This document shows positions 29,680 through 40,158 of a DNA stretch of 64,000 bases, in pieces. Within the stretch, counting starts at the first letter, position 1. Each line of letters opens with the position of its first letter. The notes under the pieces are model-generated. The model saw nothing but the letters and a program-made list of their open reading frames with translations. It searched no databases and was not told the origin of the DNA. The position numbers were made by a program, and so were the translations under genes. Source of the stretch: an uncultured Pelagibacteraceae bacterium (GTDB lineage: Bacteria > Pseudomonadota > Alphaproteobacteria > Pelagibacterales > Pelagibacteraceae); contig CACCFT010000003.1 in NCBI GenBank assembly GCA_902545405.1, positions 1 through 64,000 on the forward strand, written 5' to 3'.

Positions 29680-30278
29680 TAAAGGTTTTGTGCTGCTACC
29701 ATTGTTAACAACATTGGTAAGGATAAAAGTGTATTTGTTCTAGAAAATAGCATTGCAGTCTTTGCTGATTTAGCTTTAACTTCTGGTTCACACTCAACCA
29801 TACCTAAAGCTCTTTTTTGATTTGGCCATATAACAAACCAAACATTGAATGCCATTATTAATCCTAACCACATTCCAATTCCTATTGCAGTATTTTTTCC
29901 GCCACCTGATCCAATTCCTAATGTCATCGCTTGATGAACGTAACCATTAAAATAGGCTAATAATAATCCTGATATGATTGTAAATAGCGCTGCCCATCTA
30001 AACCAAAATAATGCTGCTGGAGCTATAACTTTGCCTATTGCTGGTTTTTGTTCGTCTGGAATTTTAGCCATGTTAGGAATTTGAACAAAATTGAAATACC
30101 AAAGTAAACCAATCCACATAATACTTACAGTTACATGTACATATCTTAATAACCAGCTCCAAAATAAAACATCAAAATCAAATCCACCATTACCGATGTA
30201 AAGACCAATGAATAGTAATATTGCAATAGCTAATGATAAATGAACAGTTTTTGATAATGATTGTAATATGGAAGTCAT
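29676..30278 (-). CDS. Urate hydroxylase PuuD-like membrane protein (membrane domain only)
   Basis: 200-aa multi-TM; WSWLLRYVHVTVSIMWIGLLWYFNFVQIP; NVWFVIWPNQKRALG. Confidence 0.7.
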   Translation of the reverse strand: MTSILQSLSKTVHLSLAIAILLFIGLYIGNGGFDFDVLFWSWLLRYVHVTVSIMWIGLLWYFNFVQIPNMAKIPDEQKPAIGKVIAPAALFWFRWAALFTIISGLLLAYFNGYVHQAMTLGIGSGGGKNTAIGIGMWLGLIMAFNVWFVIWPNQKRALGMVECEPEVKAKSAKTAMLFSRTNTLLSLPMLLTMVAAQNLY

Positions 30279-30313
30279 CTGTGTAATGATTTTATATTAT
30301 TTTTCTATAAAGA

Positions 30314-33190
30314 TTAAGCGATTTTTTTAAATTTTGTATCTAATAAAGGCTTTAAAAATTTACCTGTATAGCTATCTTTCACTTTTGCAACTTCCTCGGG
30401 TTTGCCTTCGGCAATAATATTTCCGCCTTTAACACCACCCTCGGGTCCCATGTCTACAATATAATCGGCAGTTTTAATAACATCTAAATTATGCTCAATA
30501 ACTACAACTGAATTACCCGTTGCAACAAAGGTGTGCAATATTTCCAAAAGTTTTTTTATATCATGTTGATGTAATCCAGTAGTTGGTTCATCTAATATAT
30601 ACATTGTTCTTCCTGTAGACCTTTTAGATAATTCTTTAGCAAGCTTAATACGCTGAGCCTCTCCACCAGAAAGAGTTGTAGCTTGCTGACCAATTTTTAT
30701 GTAGCCAAGACCCACTTTTTTTAAAGTTAGAAGTTTAGTTTTGATGTTTGAAATATTTTCAAAATACTCACATCCTTCATCAACAGTCATATTTAAAACA
30801 TCTGCAATACTCTTATCTTTGAATTTAATCTCTAATGTTTCTCTATTGTATCTAGTACCTTTGCATTCATCGCATGTTATGTAAACATCAGGAAGAAAGT
30901 GCATTTCGTAAGTAATTACACCATCTCCTTCACATGCTTCACATCTTCCACCCTTTACATTGAAGGAAAATCTTCCAGGTTTATAGCCTCTACTTTTTGC
31001 TTCAGGTAAATTGGTAAACCAGTCTCTTATAGGACCAAAAGCTCCTGTATATGTAGCAGGATTTGATCTAGGAGTTCTACCAATAGGTGATTGATCTATA
31101 TCTATAACTTTATCAATTAATTCTATTCCTTTAAATCCTCTAAATGGCTGAGGAATTTTTCTAGATTTATTATTATTCAAAGTAAGATTTAATGCATTGT
31201 ATAAAGTTTGAAGTATCAAAGTAGATTTACCACTTCCAGATACACCAGTAACACAAGTGAAACTACCTAAAGGTATTTTTAAATTTACGTTATTTAAATT
31301 ATTTCCAGATGCACCATTGATTTCTAAAAATCTACCATTTTTTGCAAGTCTTCTATTTTTTGGAATAGGTATGAAACTCTTATTTGATAAATATCTTCCA
31401 GTAATACTTTTGTCATTCTTTAAAATTTGCTCATATGTACCTTCAGCAACAATTTCTCCACCTTTATTTCCAGCTTCAGGTCCTAAATCTATTATATGAT
31501 CTGCATTCTCCATTGTTTCTGTATCGTGCTCAACAACAATAACAGTATTACCTAAGTCTCTTAATCTTTTTAATGCATCTATAAGCTTAACATTATCTTT
31601 TTGATGTAAACCAATTGATGGTTCATCTAAAACGTATAGAACTCCAGTTAAACCTGATCCTATTTGTGAAGCTAGTCTAATCCTTTGTGCTTCACCACCA
31701 GATAATGTTCCAGACTCTCTAGATAGAGTTAAATAATCAAGACCAACATTTAAAAGAAAATCTAAACGTTCATTAATTTCTTTTAATATATGTTGTGCAA
31801 TTTTAATTTGTCTTTTATCTAATTTAACTTCTAAAGATCTAAACCATTCCTTAGCATCAAAAATTGATTTTTCTGTAACTTGGCTAATGTTTAATTCATT
31901 TATTTTAACACACAGAGCTTCATCTTTTAATCGATAACCATTGCATCTTTCACATTTTGTATCAGATTGATATTGAGCAATTTCTTCTCTTTTCCAATCG
32001 CTATCTGTTTCTAAATATCTTCTCTCTAGATTATTGACTACACCTTCAAAGGTTTTTTTGTGCGAATATTTTTCATAACCATCGTCATAAGTAAATTTAA
32101 TTTCTTCATCATCAGATCCATACAAAATTACATCCTTAATTTTTTTTGGTAGTTTTGACCATTTATCATCTAATGAAAAACCATAATGTTTAGATAAAGA
32201 TGCTAATGTTTGGGCGTAATACATTGATGTAGATTTTGCCCAAGGTTCAATAGCACCATCTGCGATAGATTTTTTTTCATTTGGAACAACTAAATTTGGA
32301 TCAACATTTAATTTCATTCCAATACCTTCACATTCTTCACAGGCTCCATAAGGACTGTTGAATGAAAAAAGTCTTGGTTCAATCTCTTCAATAGTAAAAC
32401 CACTTTCAGGACAAGCAAATTTGGTTGAGAAAATTAATTTTTCAATTTTTCTGTATTTTTTTGGAAGTGTTTCATTTTCATATTCAACGAAAAGTAATCC
32501 ATTTGCTAAATTAACAGCTGTTTCAACACTTTCAGCTAATCTGTTTCCTAATGAGGAATTTATTACAATTCTATCAACTAAAATTGAAATATCGTGTTTA
32601 AGTTTTTTATTTAACTCTGGAACATTTTCAATATCATACAATTGGTCATCAACTTTAATTTTTCTAAATCCTCTTTTTTTATATCCTAATATATCTTTTT
32701 TATATTCACCCTTACGTCCTCTTACGACTGGAGCGTATAAATATATGGTTGATTTTTTTGGTAATTCTTTAATCTTATCAACAATTTGACTAATAGTTTG
32801 AGAAGTAATTGGTTTACCTGTAAATGGAGAATAGGGTATTCCTGCTCTTGCATAAAGTACCCTCATGTAGTCATATATCTCAGTAACGGTTGCAACTGTT
32901 GATCTTGGATTTTTAGAAGTATTTTTTTGTTCTATTGAAATTGCTGGACTCAAACCTTCGATTAAATCTACATTTGGTTTTTTCATTTTGTCTAAAAACT
33001 GTCTTGCGTATGCAGATAAACTTTCAACATATCGTCTTTGACCTTCTGCATAGACAGTATCAAATGCTAATGATGATTTTCCCGAACCAGATAGACCTGT
33101 TATTACAACAAATTTATCTTTAGGAATCTCTAGTGAAATATTCTTTAAATTGTGCTCTTTTGCGCCCTTAATAAGTATCTTTTTAAGCAT
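30314..33190 (-). CDS. uvrA: Excinuclease ABC subunit A
   Basis: [35 protein letters not shown]; zinc-finger and ABC signatures. Confidence 0.97.
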   Translation of the reverse strand: MLKKILIKGAKEHNLKNISLEIPKDKFVVITGLSGSGKSSLAFDTVYAEGQRRYVESLSAYARQFLDKMKKPNVDLIEGLSPAISIEQKNTSKNPRSTVATVTEIYDYMRVLYARAGIPYSPFTGKPITSQTISQIVDKIKELPKKSTIYLYAPVVRGRKGEYKKDILGYKKRGFRKIKVDDQLYDIENVPELNKKLKHDISILVDRIVINSSLGNRLAESVETAVNLANGLLFVEYENETLPKKYRKIEKLIFSTKFACPESGFTIEEIEPRLFSFNSPYGACEECEGIGMKLNVDPNLVVPNEKKSIADGAIEPWAKSTSMYYAQTLASLSKHYGFSLDDKWSKLPKKIKDVILYGSDDEEIKFTYDDGYEKYSHKKTFEGVVNNLERRYLETDSDWKREEIAQYQSDTKCERCNGYRLKDEALCVKINELNISQVTEKSIFDAKEWFRSLEVKLDKRQIKIAQHILKEINERLDFLLNVGLDYLTLSRESGTLSGGEAQRIRLASQIGSGLTGVLYVLDEPSIGLHQKDNVKLIDALKRLRDLGNTVIVVEHDTETMENADHIIDLGPEAGNKGGEIVAEGTYEQILKNDKSITGRYLSNKSFIPIPKNRRLAKNGRFLEINGASGNNLNNVNLKIPLGSFTCVTGVSGSGKSTLILQTLYNALNLTLNNNKSRKIPQPFRGFKGIELIDKVIDIDQSPIGRTPRSNPATYTGAFGPIRDWFTNLPEAKSRGYKPGRFSFNVKGGRCEACEGDGVITYEMHFLPDVYITCDECKGTRYNRETLEIKFKDKSIADVLNMTVDEGCEYFENISNIKTKLLTLKKVGLGYIKIGQQATTLSGGEAQRIKLAKELSKRSTGRTMYILDEPTTGLHQHDIKKLLEILHTFVATGNSVVVIEHNLDVIKTADYIVDMGPEGGVKGGNIIAEGKPEEVAKVKDSYTGKFLKPLLDTKFKKIA

Positions 33191-33236
33191 AATTTTAGTT
33201 GCTTTAGATTAATAAAATTAATATTCAAGCCTATTA

Positions 33237-33252
33237 ATGTTATAAATAACAT
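33237..33252. promoter_or_regulatory. Palindrome in the uvrA/ssb divergent promoter, candidate operator
   Basis: ATGTTAT-AA-ATAACAT perfect 7+2+7 dyad in an 80-bp divergent intergenic region. Confidence 0.4.
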
Positions 33253-33270
33253 TTCAAATATATAAATATT

Positions 33271-33717
33271 ATGGCAGGAAGCTTAAATAAAGTACTTTTA
33301 ATCGGTCGATTAGGCGCAGATCCAGAAGTTAAACAAATGGTTAACGGTAAAAGTGTAGCAAGATTGAGCCTAGCTACTAGTCAATCCTGGAAAGATAAAA
33401 ATACCGGTGAAAAAAAGGAAAAAACTGAATGGCATAGAGTAGTTGTTTTCAATGAAGGACTAGTAAATGTAGTTCAACAATATTTAAAAAAAGGAGCACA
33501 AGTATACGTTGAAGGACAACTGACTACTAGAAAATGGAAAGATGAACAATCAGGTCAGGATAAATATTCTACTGAAATTTTAATTCAAGGATACAATTCA
33601 TCATTAACAATGTTAGGTGGAGGAAATCAAAATTCAATTCCATCACAAGATAACAAACAAAGTTTTGATGATAGTTCTATGGCTCAAAACGAGCTAGATG
33701 ATGATATTCCTTTCTAA
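33271..33717 (+). CDS. ssb: Single-stranded DNA-binding protein
   Basis: [32 protein letters not shown]; acidic DDDIPF tail. Confidence 0.96.
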   Translation: MAGSLNKVLLIGRLGADPEVKQMVNGKSVARLSLATSQSWKDKNTGEKKEKTEWHRVVVFNEGLVNVVQQYLKKGAQVYVEGQLTTRKWKDEQSGQDKYSTEILIQGYNSSLTMLGGGNQNSIPSQDNKQSFDDSSMAQNELDDDIPF

Positions 33718-33721
33718 ATAA

Positions 33722-36295
33722 ATGCAAAAAAACGAAGTAACTAAAGATTTAAATATCAAACCAATCTCAATGTATGATGAAATGAGCTCATCATATTTAT
33801 CTTACGCAATGAGCGTAATAATTAGTAGGGCACTACCCGACATAAGAGATGGACTCAAACCTGTTCACAGAAGAATTTTATATGCAATGCACAAAGGTGG
33901 TTTTGATTGGTCAAAACAATTTAGAAAATCTGCAAGAATTGTTGGAGACGTAATTGGTAAATATCATCCGCATGGTGATCAAGCTGTATATGATGCATTG
34001 GTTAGAATGGTCCAAGATTTTTCAATGAGTGTTCCTTTAATTGATGGTCAGGGCAATTTTGGTTCAATCGATGGTGATCCACCTGCAGCAATGAGGTATA
34101 CAGAAACAAAACTTGCAAAAATATCTCAATTTTTGATTGATGATATAGAAAAAAATACTGTCTCATTTAAAAGTAACTACGACGAAACCGAGCAAGAACC
34201 TACAGTGCTGCCAGCTCAATATCCTAATCTTTTGGTAAATGGAGCTGGAGGTATCGCTGTTGGTATGGCAACTAGTATACCACCACATAATCTTGGTGAA
34301 ATAATTGATGGAACTTTAGCTCTTATTAAAAATAAAGATATTAAAGTTAAAGAGTTAATGAAGCATATACCCGGCCCTGATTTTCCAACTGGTGGAGTTA
34401 TTATCGGTAAAGATATTATTCGAGAAGGATACAAAACAGGCAGAGGCTCTTTTAAAATTAGGGGTGAAATAAATGTAGAAAATCTTAAAAATGGTAAAGA
34501 TAGATTAGTAATTACTTCAATACCCTATCAAGTAAACAAATCCAACTTAAATGAAAAAATTGCAGAATTAGTTAGAGATAAAAAGATTGAGGGTATAAGT
34601 GACATAAGAGATGAATCTAACAGAGAAGGTATAAGAGTTGCTATAGATTTAAGAAGAAGTGTTGAACCGGAGACAATCAAAAGACAACTTTACAAATATA
34701 CATCTATTGAAACTTCATTTGGTTTTAATTCATTAGCCATTGTTGATAACAAACCCAAAACATGTTCATTAAAAGATTTTTTAGAGAACTTTTTAAAATT
34801 TAGAGAAGATGTAGTCATTAAAAAAACAAAATATGATTTAAAAAAAGCAGAGGACCGTGTCCATGTATTACTTGGCTTATCTGTTAGCGTAGAAAATATT
34901 GATAAAGTCATAAAAATTATTAGATCTTCAAAGAATCCAGAAGAAGCAAAAAATACTCTAATAAAAACTAAATGGAAAATAACAAAATCTGCAAAATTAA
35001 TTAAATTAGTTGATAGTAAAAATTATAAAGGATCATATAACTTATCTGAAACTCAAGTCACATCAATACTAGAACTTAGATTACAAAAATTAACCGCCCT
35101 TGGAATTAATGAAATTGAAGAAGAAATTAAAAAATTATCTGAATTAATTACAAAGTATAAAAAAATAATAAATTCTAAAAGTGAACTATTAAAAGTAATT
35201 AGTAATGAGTTATCTCAAATTAAAGAGAAATTTTCATCTCCGAGAAGAACTCAGATTATAGATGCTGTTTTAAACTATAATATTGAAGAAACTATTCAAA
35301 AAGAGTCTGTAATAATTACAATTACTTTACAAGGATACATTAAAAGAGGTGCCTTAAGTAATGTTAAACAACAGAAAAGAGGTGGAAAGGGTAAAACTGG
35401 GATTAAAACAAGAGACGAAGATTCTGTAGTACAAACATTATCAGTAAATACTCACACATCTGTTCTATTCTTCTCTACTGAAGGATTAGCATACAAAGTT
35501 AAAGCTTGGAAAATTCCGGAAGGATCAGCTGCATCAAAAGGTAAGTCTTTATTTAACATTCTTCCTCTAAAAAATCATCAATCAATTAGTTCAATTATGC
35601 CATTTCCAGATAGTGATGTTGATACAAAAAACATGCATATCATTTTTGCAACAAGTGAAGGAAAAATTAGAAAGAATAATTTAGAAGATTTTACCTCAAT
35701 TAATGCTTCAGGTAAAATTGCAATGAAACTTGACGGTAATGATAAAATTATTGGTGTTAAAATTTGTAGAGACGATCAGGATATAATTTTAAGTACTAAA
35801 TTAGGAAAATGTATAAGGTTTGAGTCTAAAAAACTTAGAGTTTTCAAAGGCAGATCATCAAAAGGTATAAGAGGTATCAATTTAGCAGAAAATGATACTA
35901 TTGTATCTCTGTCTATTATTGATCATGACACAAATAAGAAAGCAAAAACTAAAGACCAAAAATCAGAAATTAAAGCTAAAGAAAAATTCATATTATCAAT
36001 CACAGAAAATGGTTACGGTAAGAGAACATCTCATTATGATTATAGAGTTACAAATAGAGGAGGAAAGGGAATTATTGGTATTGTAAATTCACAAAGAAAC
36101 GGGAATGTTTCTTCATCCTTTCCTGTTTTTGAAGGAGATCAAATATTAATTTCTACAAACAAAGGTAGGGTAATTAGAACAGCTGTTAAAGAAATAAGAA
36201 TAGCTGGTCGTAATACACAAGGTGTTAGAATAATTAAACTGACTGGTGATGAAAAAGTAGTTTCTGCAATTAAATTAGATGATAATCTCATCTAA
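33722..36295 (+). CDS. gyrA: DNA gyrase subunit A
   Basis: [33 protein letters not shown]; GyrA box [10 protein letters not shown]. Confidence 0.97.
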   Translation: MQKNEVTKDLNIKPISMYDEMSSSYLSYAMSVIISRALPDIRDGLKPVHRRILYAMHKGGFDWSKQFRKSARIVGDVIGKYHPHGDQAVYDALVRMVQDFSMSVPLIDGQGNFGSIDGDPPAAMRYTETKLAKISQFLIDDIEKNTVSFKSNYDETEQEPTVLPAQYPNLLVNGAGGIAVGMATSIPPHNLGEIIDGTLALIKNKDIKVKELMKHIPGPDFPTGGVIIGKDIIREGYKTGRGSFKIRGEINVENLKNGKDRLVITSIPYQVNKSNLNEKIAELVRDKKIEGISDIRDESNREGIRVAIDLRRSVEPETIKRQLYKYTSIETSFGFNSLAIVDNKPKTCSLKDFLENFLKFREDVVIKKTKYDLKKAEDRVHVLLGLSVSVENIDKVIKIIRSSKNPEEAKNTLIKTKWKITKSAKLIKLVDSKNYKGSYNLSETQVTSILELRLQKLTALGINEIEEEIKKLSELITKYKKIINSKSELLKVISNELSQIKEKFSSPRRTQIIDAVLNYNIEETIQKESVIITITLQGYIKRGALSNVKQQKRGGKGKTGIKTRDEDSVVQTLSVNTHTSVLFFSTEGLAYKVKAWKIPEGSAASKGKSLFNILPLKNHQSISSIMPFPDSDVDTKNMHIIFATSEGKIRKNNLEDFTSINASGKIAMKLDGNDKIIGVKICRDDQDIILSTKLGKCIRFESKKLRVFKGRSSKGIRGINLAENDTIVSLSIIDHDTNKKAKTKDQKSEIKAKEKFILSITENGYGKRTSHYDYRVTNRGGKGIIGIVNSQRNGNVSSSFPVFEGDQILISTNKGRVIRTAVKEIRIAGRNTQGVRIIKLTGDEKVVSAIKLDDNLI

Positions 36296-36789
36296 TGAAA
36301 AATATAGCTATCTATCCAGGAACTTTTGATCCAATTACGTTTGGTCATATAGATGTCATTAAGAAATCACTTAAGATAGTAGATAAAGTAATTGTAGGTA
36401 TTTCAGATGGAAATCAGAAAAACTTCCTATTTTCATTAGACGAAAGAATAGAAATTGTAAAAAGAGCTCTTTATAAAGATCTGAAATTTAAAAAAAATAA
36501 GGTTGATGTTATAAAATTTAATACTTTGACAACAGACCTTTGCAAAAAATATAAATCAAATATCATTTTAAGAGGCCTGAGGGCAGTTTCTGATTTTGAG
36601 TATGAATTTCAATTAGCTGGAATGAATAGAAAACTTAATAATCAAGTTGAGACAATTTTTTTAATGTCAGATGTTGAAAATCAAATAATATCATCTAGAT
36701 TTGTTAAAGAAATCGCTCAACACAATGGTGATTTAAAAAAATTTACAACTAAAAGTACAATTAAATCATTGAAAGAGGTTTATGAATAA
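36295..36789 (+). CDS. coaD: Pantetheine-phosphate adenylyltransferase
   Basis: IAIYPGTFDPITFGHIDVIKKS; MSDVENQIISSRFVKEIA. Confidence 0.94.
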   Translation: MKNIAIYPGTFDPITFGHIDVIKKSLKIVDKVIVGISDGNQKNFLFSLDERIEIVKRALYKDLKFKKNKVDVIKFNTLTTDLCKKYKSNIILRGLRAVSDFEYEFQLAGMNRKLNNQVETIFLMSDVENQIISSRFVKEIAQHNGDLKKFTTKSTIKSLKEVYE

Positions 36790-37339
36790 ATTTTTAAATA
36801 TTTTAATTATTTTTTTTATTTTTTTATCAACAAATTTAATAGCAAAGGAGAATATAATGATTTTAAAATTAAAAGATGGTGATGTAAAAATTGAAATGTA
36901 TCCAGATGTTGCCCCAAATCATGTTAAAAGAATTCAAGAGTTAGCAAATTCAGGACAATACGATAATGTTGTTTTTCACAGAGTAATTGATGGTTTTATG
37001 GCACAAACAGGTGATGTAAAATTTGGAAATTCATCTTCAAAAGATTTTGATTTAAGAAGAGCGGGTATTGGTGGATCTGATTTACCAGATTTAAATCAAG
37101 AATTTAATGACCTTCCTCATGATAGAGGAACCGTTTCTATGGCAAGATCATCAGATCCTAATAGTGCCAATAGTCAATTTTTCATTTGTTTTAAACCAGC
37201 ACCTTTCCTTGATAGACAATATACTGTTTTTGGAAAAGTAATAGAAGGAATGGAATTCGTTGATATGATTACAAAAGGTGATGGCGATAACGGAGCAGTT
37301 TCAAATCCAGATAAAATTATTAGTTTTAAATCTCAATAA
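36782..37339 (+). CDS. Secreted cyclophilin-type peptidyl-prolyl isomerase
   Basis: FHRVIDGFMAQTGD; GTVSMARSSDPNSANSQFFI; signal peptide. Confidence 0.93.
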   Translation: MNKFLNILIIFFIFLSTNLIAKENIMILKLKDGDVKIEMYPDVAPNHVKRIQELANSGQYDNVVFHRVIDGFMAQTGDVKFGNSSSKDFDLRRAGIGGSDLPDLNQEFNDLPHDRGTVSMARSSDPNSANSQFFICFKPAPFLDRQYTVFGKVIEGMEFVDMITKGDGDNGAVSNPDKIISFKSQ

Positions 37340-37349
37340 TTAATAATGA

Positions 37350-38462
37350 ATGTCATTAAAAGATTTCAATTTTAATGTTCATCACACTCAAAATTATGCA
37401 AGAGTAGGAGTTATAGAGACTCATAGAGGTAATATTAATACTCCTGCTTTTATGCCAGTTGGTACACAAGCAACTGTTAAAGGTGTTTTTTTAGAAGATA
37501 TAAAAAAAACAGGTAGTGAGATCATCTTATCAAATACATATCATCTAATGATAAGGCCTGGTATTGAAAGAATCGAAAGTGTTGGAGGACTTCATGAATT
37601 CATGAATTGTGATCTTCCAATTCTAACCGACTCAGGTGGCTTTCAAGTAATGTCTCTGTCGAAATTAAATAAAATTGATAAAGATAAGGGTGCAATTTTT
37701 CAATCACATATTGATGGTAAAACTTTTATTTTAAGCCCTGAAGAAAGTATAAGAATTCAAAAAGGCTTGAACTCAGACATAGTGATGGTTATGGATGAAT
37801 GCCCTAAAAATACTAAAGACTATGATAAAATTAAGAAATCAATGGAATTATCATCAGAGTGGGCAAAAAGATCAAAAGATGCATTTGGAACAAACGATCA
37901 CAAAGGTTTATTTGGAATAGTGCAAGGTGGATTATTTAACGATCTAAGAATAAAATCCTTAAATAACCTTATTGACATTGGATTTAATGGATATGCTCTA
38001 GGAGGTCTGGCAGTGGGGGAAACACAAGATGAAATGTTTGACGTTCTTGATGGAATAAAAGATCATATGCCTAAAGATAAACCAAGATATTTAATGGGTG
38101 TTGGTACTCCATCTGATATACTAGGAGCAGTTAAGAGAGGTGTAGATATGTTTGACTGTGTAATGCCCACAAGATCTGGCAGAACTGGTTTAGCTTTTAC
38201 TTGGGGTGGTCAAATACAAATTAGAAATTCAAAATATAAAAATGATAATACACCTCTGGACAAAAATGTCACAAAGTTCAATTTAAATAAATATTCTAAG
38301 AATTATTTAAATCATTTATTTAATACTAATGAAATGTTAGCATCAATGATTCTGACCCTTAATAACATCAATTTTTATCAAGATTTAATGAGAAACATAA
38401 GAGACAATATAAAACAAGGTACTTTTAATGAATTTCACGATAAGTACATCAATAAATTGTAA
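37350..38462 (+). CDS. tgt: Queuine tRNA-ribosyltransferase
   Basis: TPAFMPVGTQATVKGV; TDSGGFQVMSL; GVDMFDCVMPTRSGRTG. Confidence 0.95.
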   Translation: MSLKDFNFNVHHTQNYARVGVIETHRGNINTPAFMPVGTQATVKGVFLEDIKKTGSEIILSNTYHLMIRPGIERIESVGGLHEFMNCDLPILTDSGGFQVMSLSKLNKIDKDKGAIFQSHIDGKTFILSPEESIRIQKGLNSDIVMVMDECPKNTKDYDKIKKSMELSSEWAKRSKDAFGTNDHKGLFGIVQGGLFNDLRIKSLNNLIDIGFNGYALGGLAVGETQDEMFDVLDGIKDHMPKDKPRYLMGVGTPSDILGAVKRGVDMFDCVMPTRSGRTGLAFTWGGQIQIRNSKYKNDNTPLDKNVTKFNLNKYSKNYLNHLFNTNEMLASMILTLNNINFYQDLMRNIRDNIKQGTFNEFHDKYINKL

Positions 38463-38512
38463 ATTTTTAACATTGATTAATAAAAAAAAATCAATATAAA
38501 AACGCTTCTTGG

Positions 38513-38588
<76 letters not shown>

Positions 38589-38589
38589 C

Positions 38590-39411
38590 TTATGCAATTG
38601 GCGGATATTTAATAATAATTTCGTTTATCCAATTTGTAATATTATTAATTCTATTTGTTGAAGATGGGTGAGTAGACATAAATTCTGGTGGTTCTTTTCC
38701 TTTTTTAGCTTCTTTCATTCTTTCCCAAACTTTAATTGTTTCCCTAATGTCATAACCAGATAGTGATGCAAATATCAAACCAAGATAATCAGCTTCACTT
38801 TCTTGTTTTCTATTGAAAGGATTCATAATTCCTATCTGTGATAATAACCCGACGGCATTCATCCCTGTGGTTCTATTTATCTGAGATACTTTACCTTTAG
38901 TGGCTATATCTAAAATTGCTGTACCAGTATTTAACAAAACACCTCTACTTGCTCTTTCTACTGAATGTTTTGCAACTGCATGTGCTATTTCATGACCCAT
39001 TACAGCTGCCAATCCATCTTCATTTTTAGTTATATCTAACAGACCTGTATAAACAGCTATTTTGCCTCCAGGCATGCACCAAGCATTTTTAACTTTTTTT
39101 TTATCAATAAGTATATATTCCCAATCAAAATTTATAGTTGGGTCAGGTATATTATTCCGGTCAAAGTATTCTGATATTGAGTATTCAATTTTGGATCCAA
39201 TTTCTTTTATTTGATTTAATGTTTTAGTATCATCACTTAAAGTTTCTTTCTCTTTTACCTTTTCATATAATTGAGCAGCTTTCGCATTGAGGTTAGATTC
39301 GGGAATTAATTTTAGTTGTTTTCGATCTGTTATCGGTGCACTACCACATGCAGATAGGCCAAAAGATAAGCAACTACAACCAAATAAATGTATGAAATTT
39401 CTTCTATTCAC
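38590..39411 (-). CDS. M48-family metalloprotease, lipoprotein
   Basis: Lipobox-like LSAC; AAVMGHEIAHAVAKHSVER HExxH motif. Confidence 0.9.
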   Translation of the reverse strand: MNRRNFIHLFGCSCLSFGLSACGSAPITDRKQLKLIPESNLNAKAAQLYEKVKEKETLSDDTKTLNQIKEIGSKIEYSISEYFDRNNIPDPTINFDWEYILIDKKKVKNAWCMPGGKIAVYTGLLDITKNEDGLAAVMGHEIAHAVAKHSVERASRGVLLNTGTAILDIATKGKVSQINRTTGMNAVGLLSQIGIMNPFNRKQESEADYLGLIFASLSGYDIRETIKVWERMKEAKKGKEPPEFMSTHPSSTNRINNITNWINEIIIKYPPIA

Positions 39412-39453
39412 TTTTTTTACTTAATATATTACACCTTTTTTATAATAATTTAT

Positions 39454-39531
39454 ATGATACTTAATAACAAAATTTTAATAGTACTATTTGTACTGGCAGT
39501 CGTATTTGTTTTATATGCAAGTTACAGTTAA
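39454..39531 (+). CDS. Candidate 25-aa single-TM micropeptide (not in ORF track)
   Basis: MILNNKILIVLFVLAVVFVLYASYS*, stops 3 nt before the DUF502 gene start. Confidence 0.35.
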   Translation: MILNNKILIVLFVLAVVFVLYASYS

Positions 39532-39534
39532 TTT

Positions 39535-40158
39535 ATGGCAAAATTAAAAAGAAGAGGCATTTCAATCCTTGGAAGACTTAGAAACTATTTTATAGCAGGA
39601 ATAGTTGTTCTTGTTCCAATAGGTATCACATTATATTTAACTAGATTTTTTATATCTATATCGTCAAAATTAATACCAAACGAATTAAATCCAAATAGTT
39701 ATTTACCTTTTGCAATACCAGGTTTGGAAATATTATTAGCTATAATTTTTATTACAATAATTGGAAGTTTATCTCTTTCATTTATTGGAAAAAAAATACT
39801 TAAAATATTTAATGATATATTAAAAAGAATACCAATTCTTAGAACAATTTATTCAGCAATTGGCCAAATGACTGAAACATTAGCACCAAAAAAAGGATCA
39901 AAGAAAAGTGTAGTCTTAGTTGAGTATCCGAGAAAAGGTAGTTGGGCAGTAGGGTTTGCGACCAGAGAAAACGATGGTGAAATATCAAAAAAAACAAATA
40001 CTAATCTTATTAATGTATTTGTTCCAACAACACCAAATCCAACAAGTGGATTTTTATTAATGTTTCCCAAAGATGAAGTTATTTATTTAGATATGACTTT
40101 TGAAGAAGCTTCTAAATTTATTGTTTCAGCCGGTACTTCAGATCCAAAAAAAATTTAA
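39535..40158 (+). CDS. DUF502-family membrane protein
   Basis: GIVVLVPIGITLYL; IPILRTIYSAIGQ; FVPTTPNPTSGFLLMFPKDEV. Confidence 0.88.
   Translation: MAKLKRRGISILGRLRNYFIAGIVVLVPIGITLYLTRFFISISSKLIPNELNPNSYLPFAIPGLEILLAIIFITIIGSLSLSFIGKKILKIFNDILKRIPILRTIYSAIGQMTETLAPKKGSKKSVVLVEYPRKGSWAVGFATRENDGEISKKTNTNLINVFVPTTPNPTSGFLLMFPKDEVIYLDMTFEEASKFIVSAGTSDPKKI

Noticed and set aside
38470-38500. ATTGATT...AATCAAT hairpin upstream of tRNA-Lys as a tgt terminator
   Set aside because: Weak A/T-only stem, no T tract; chance is likely at this base composition.
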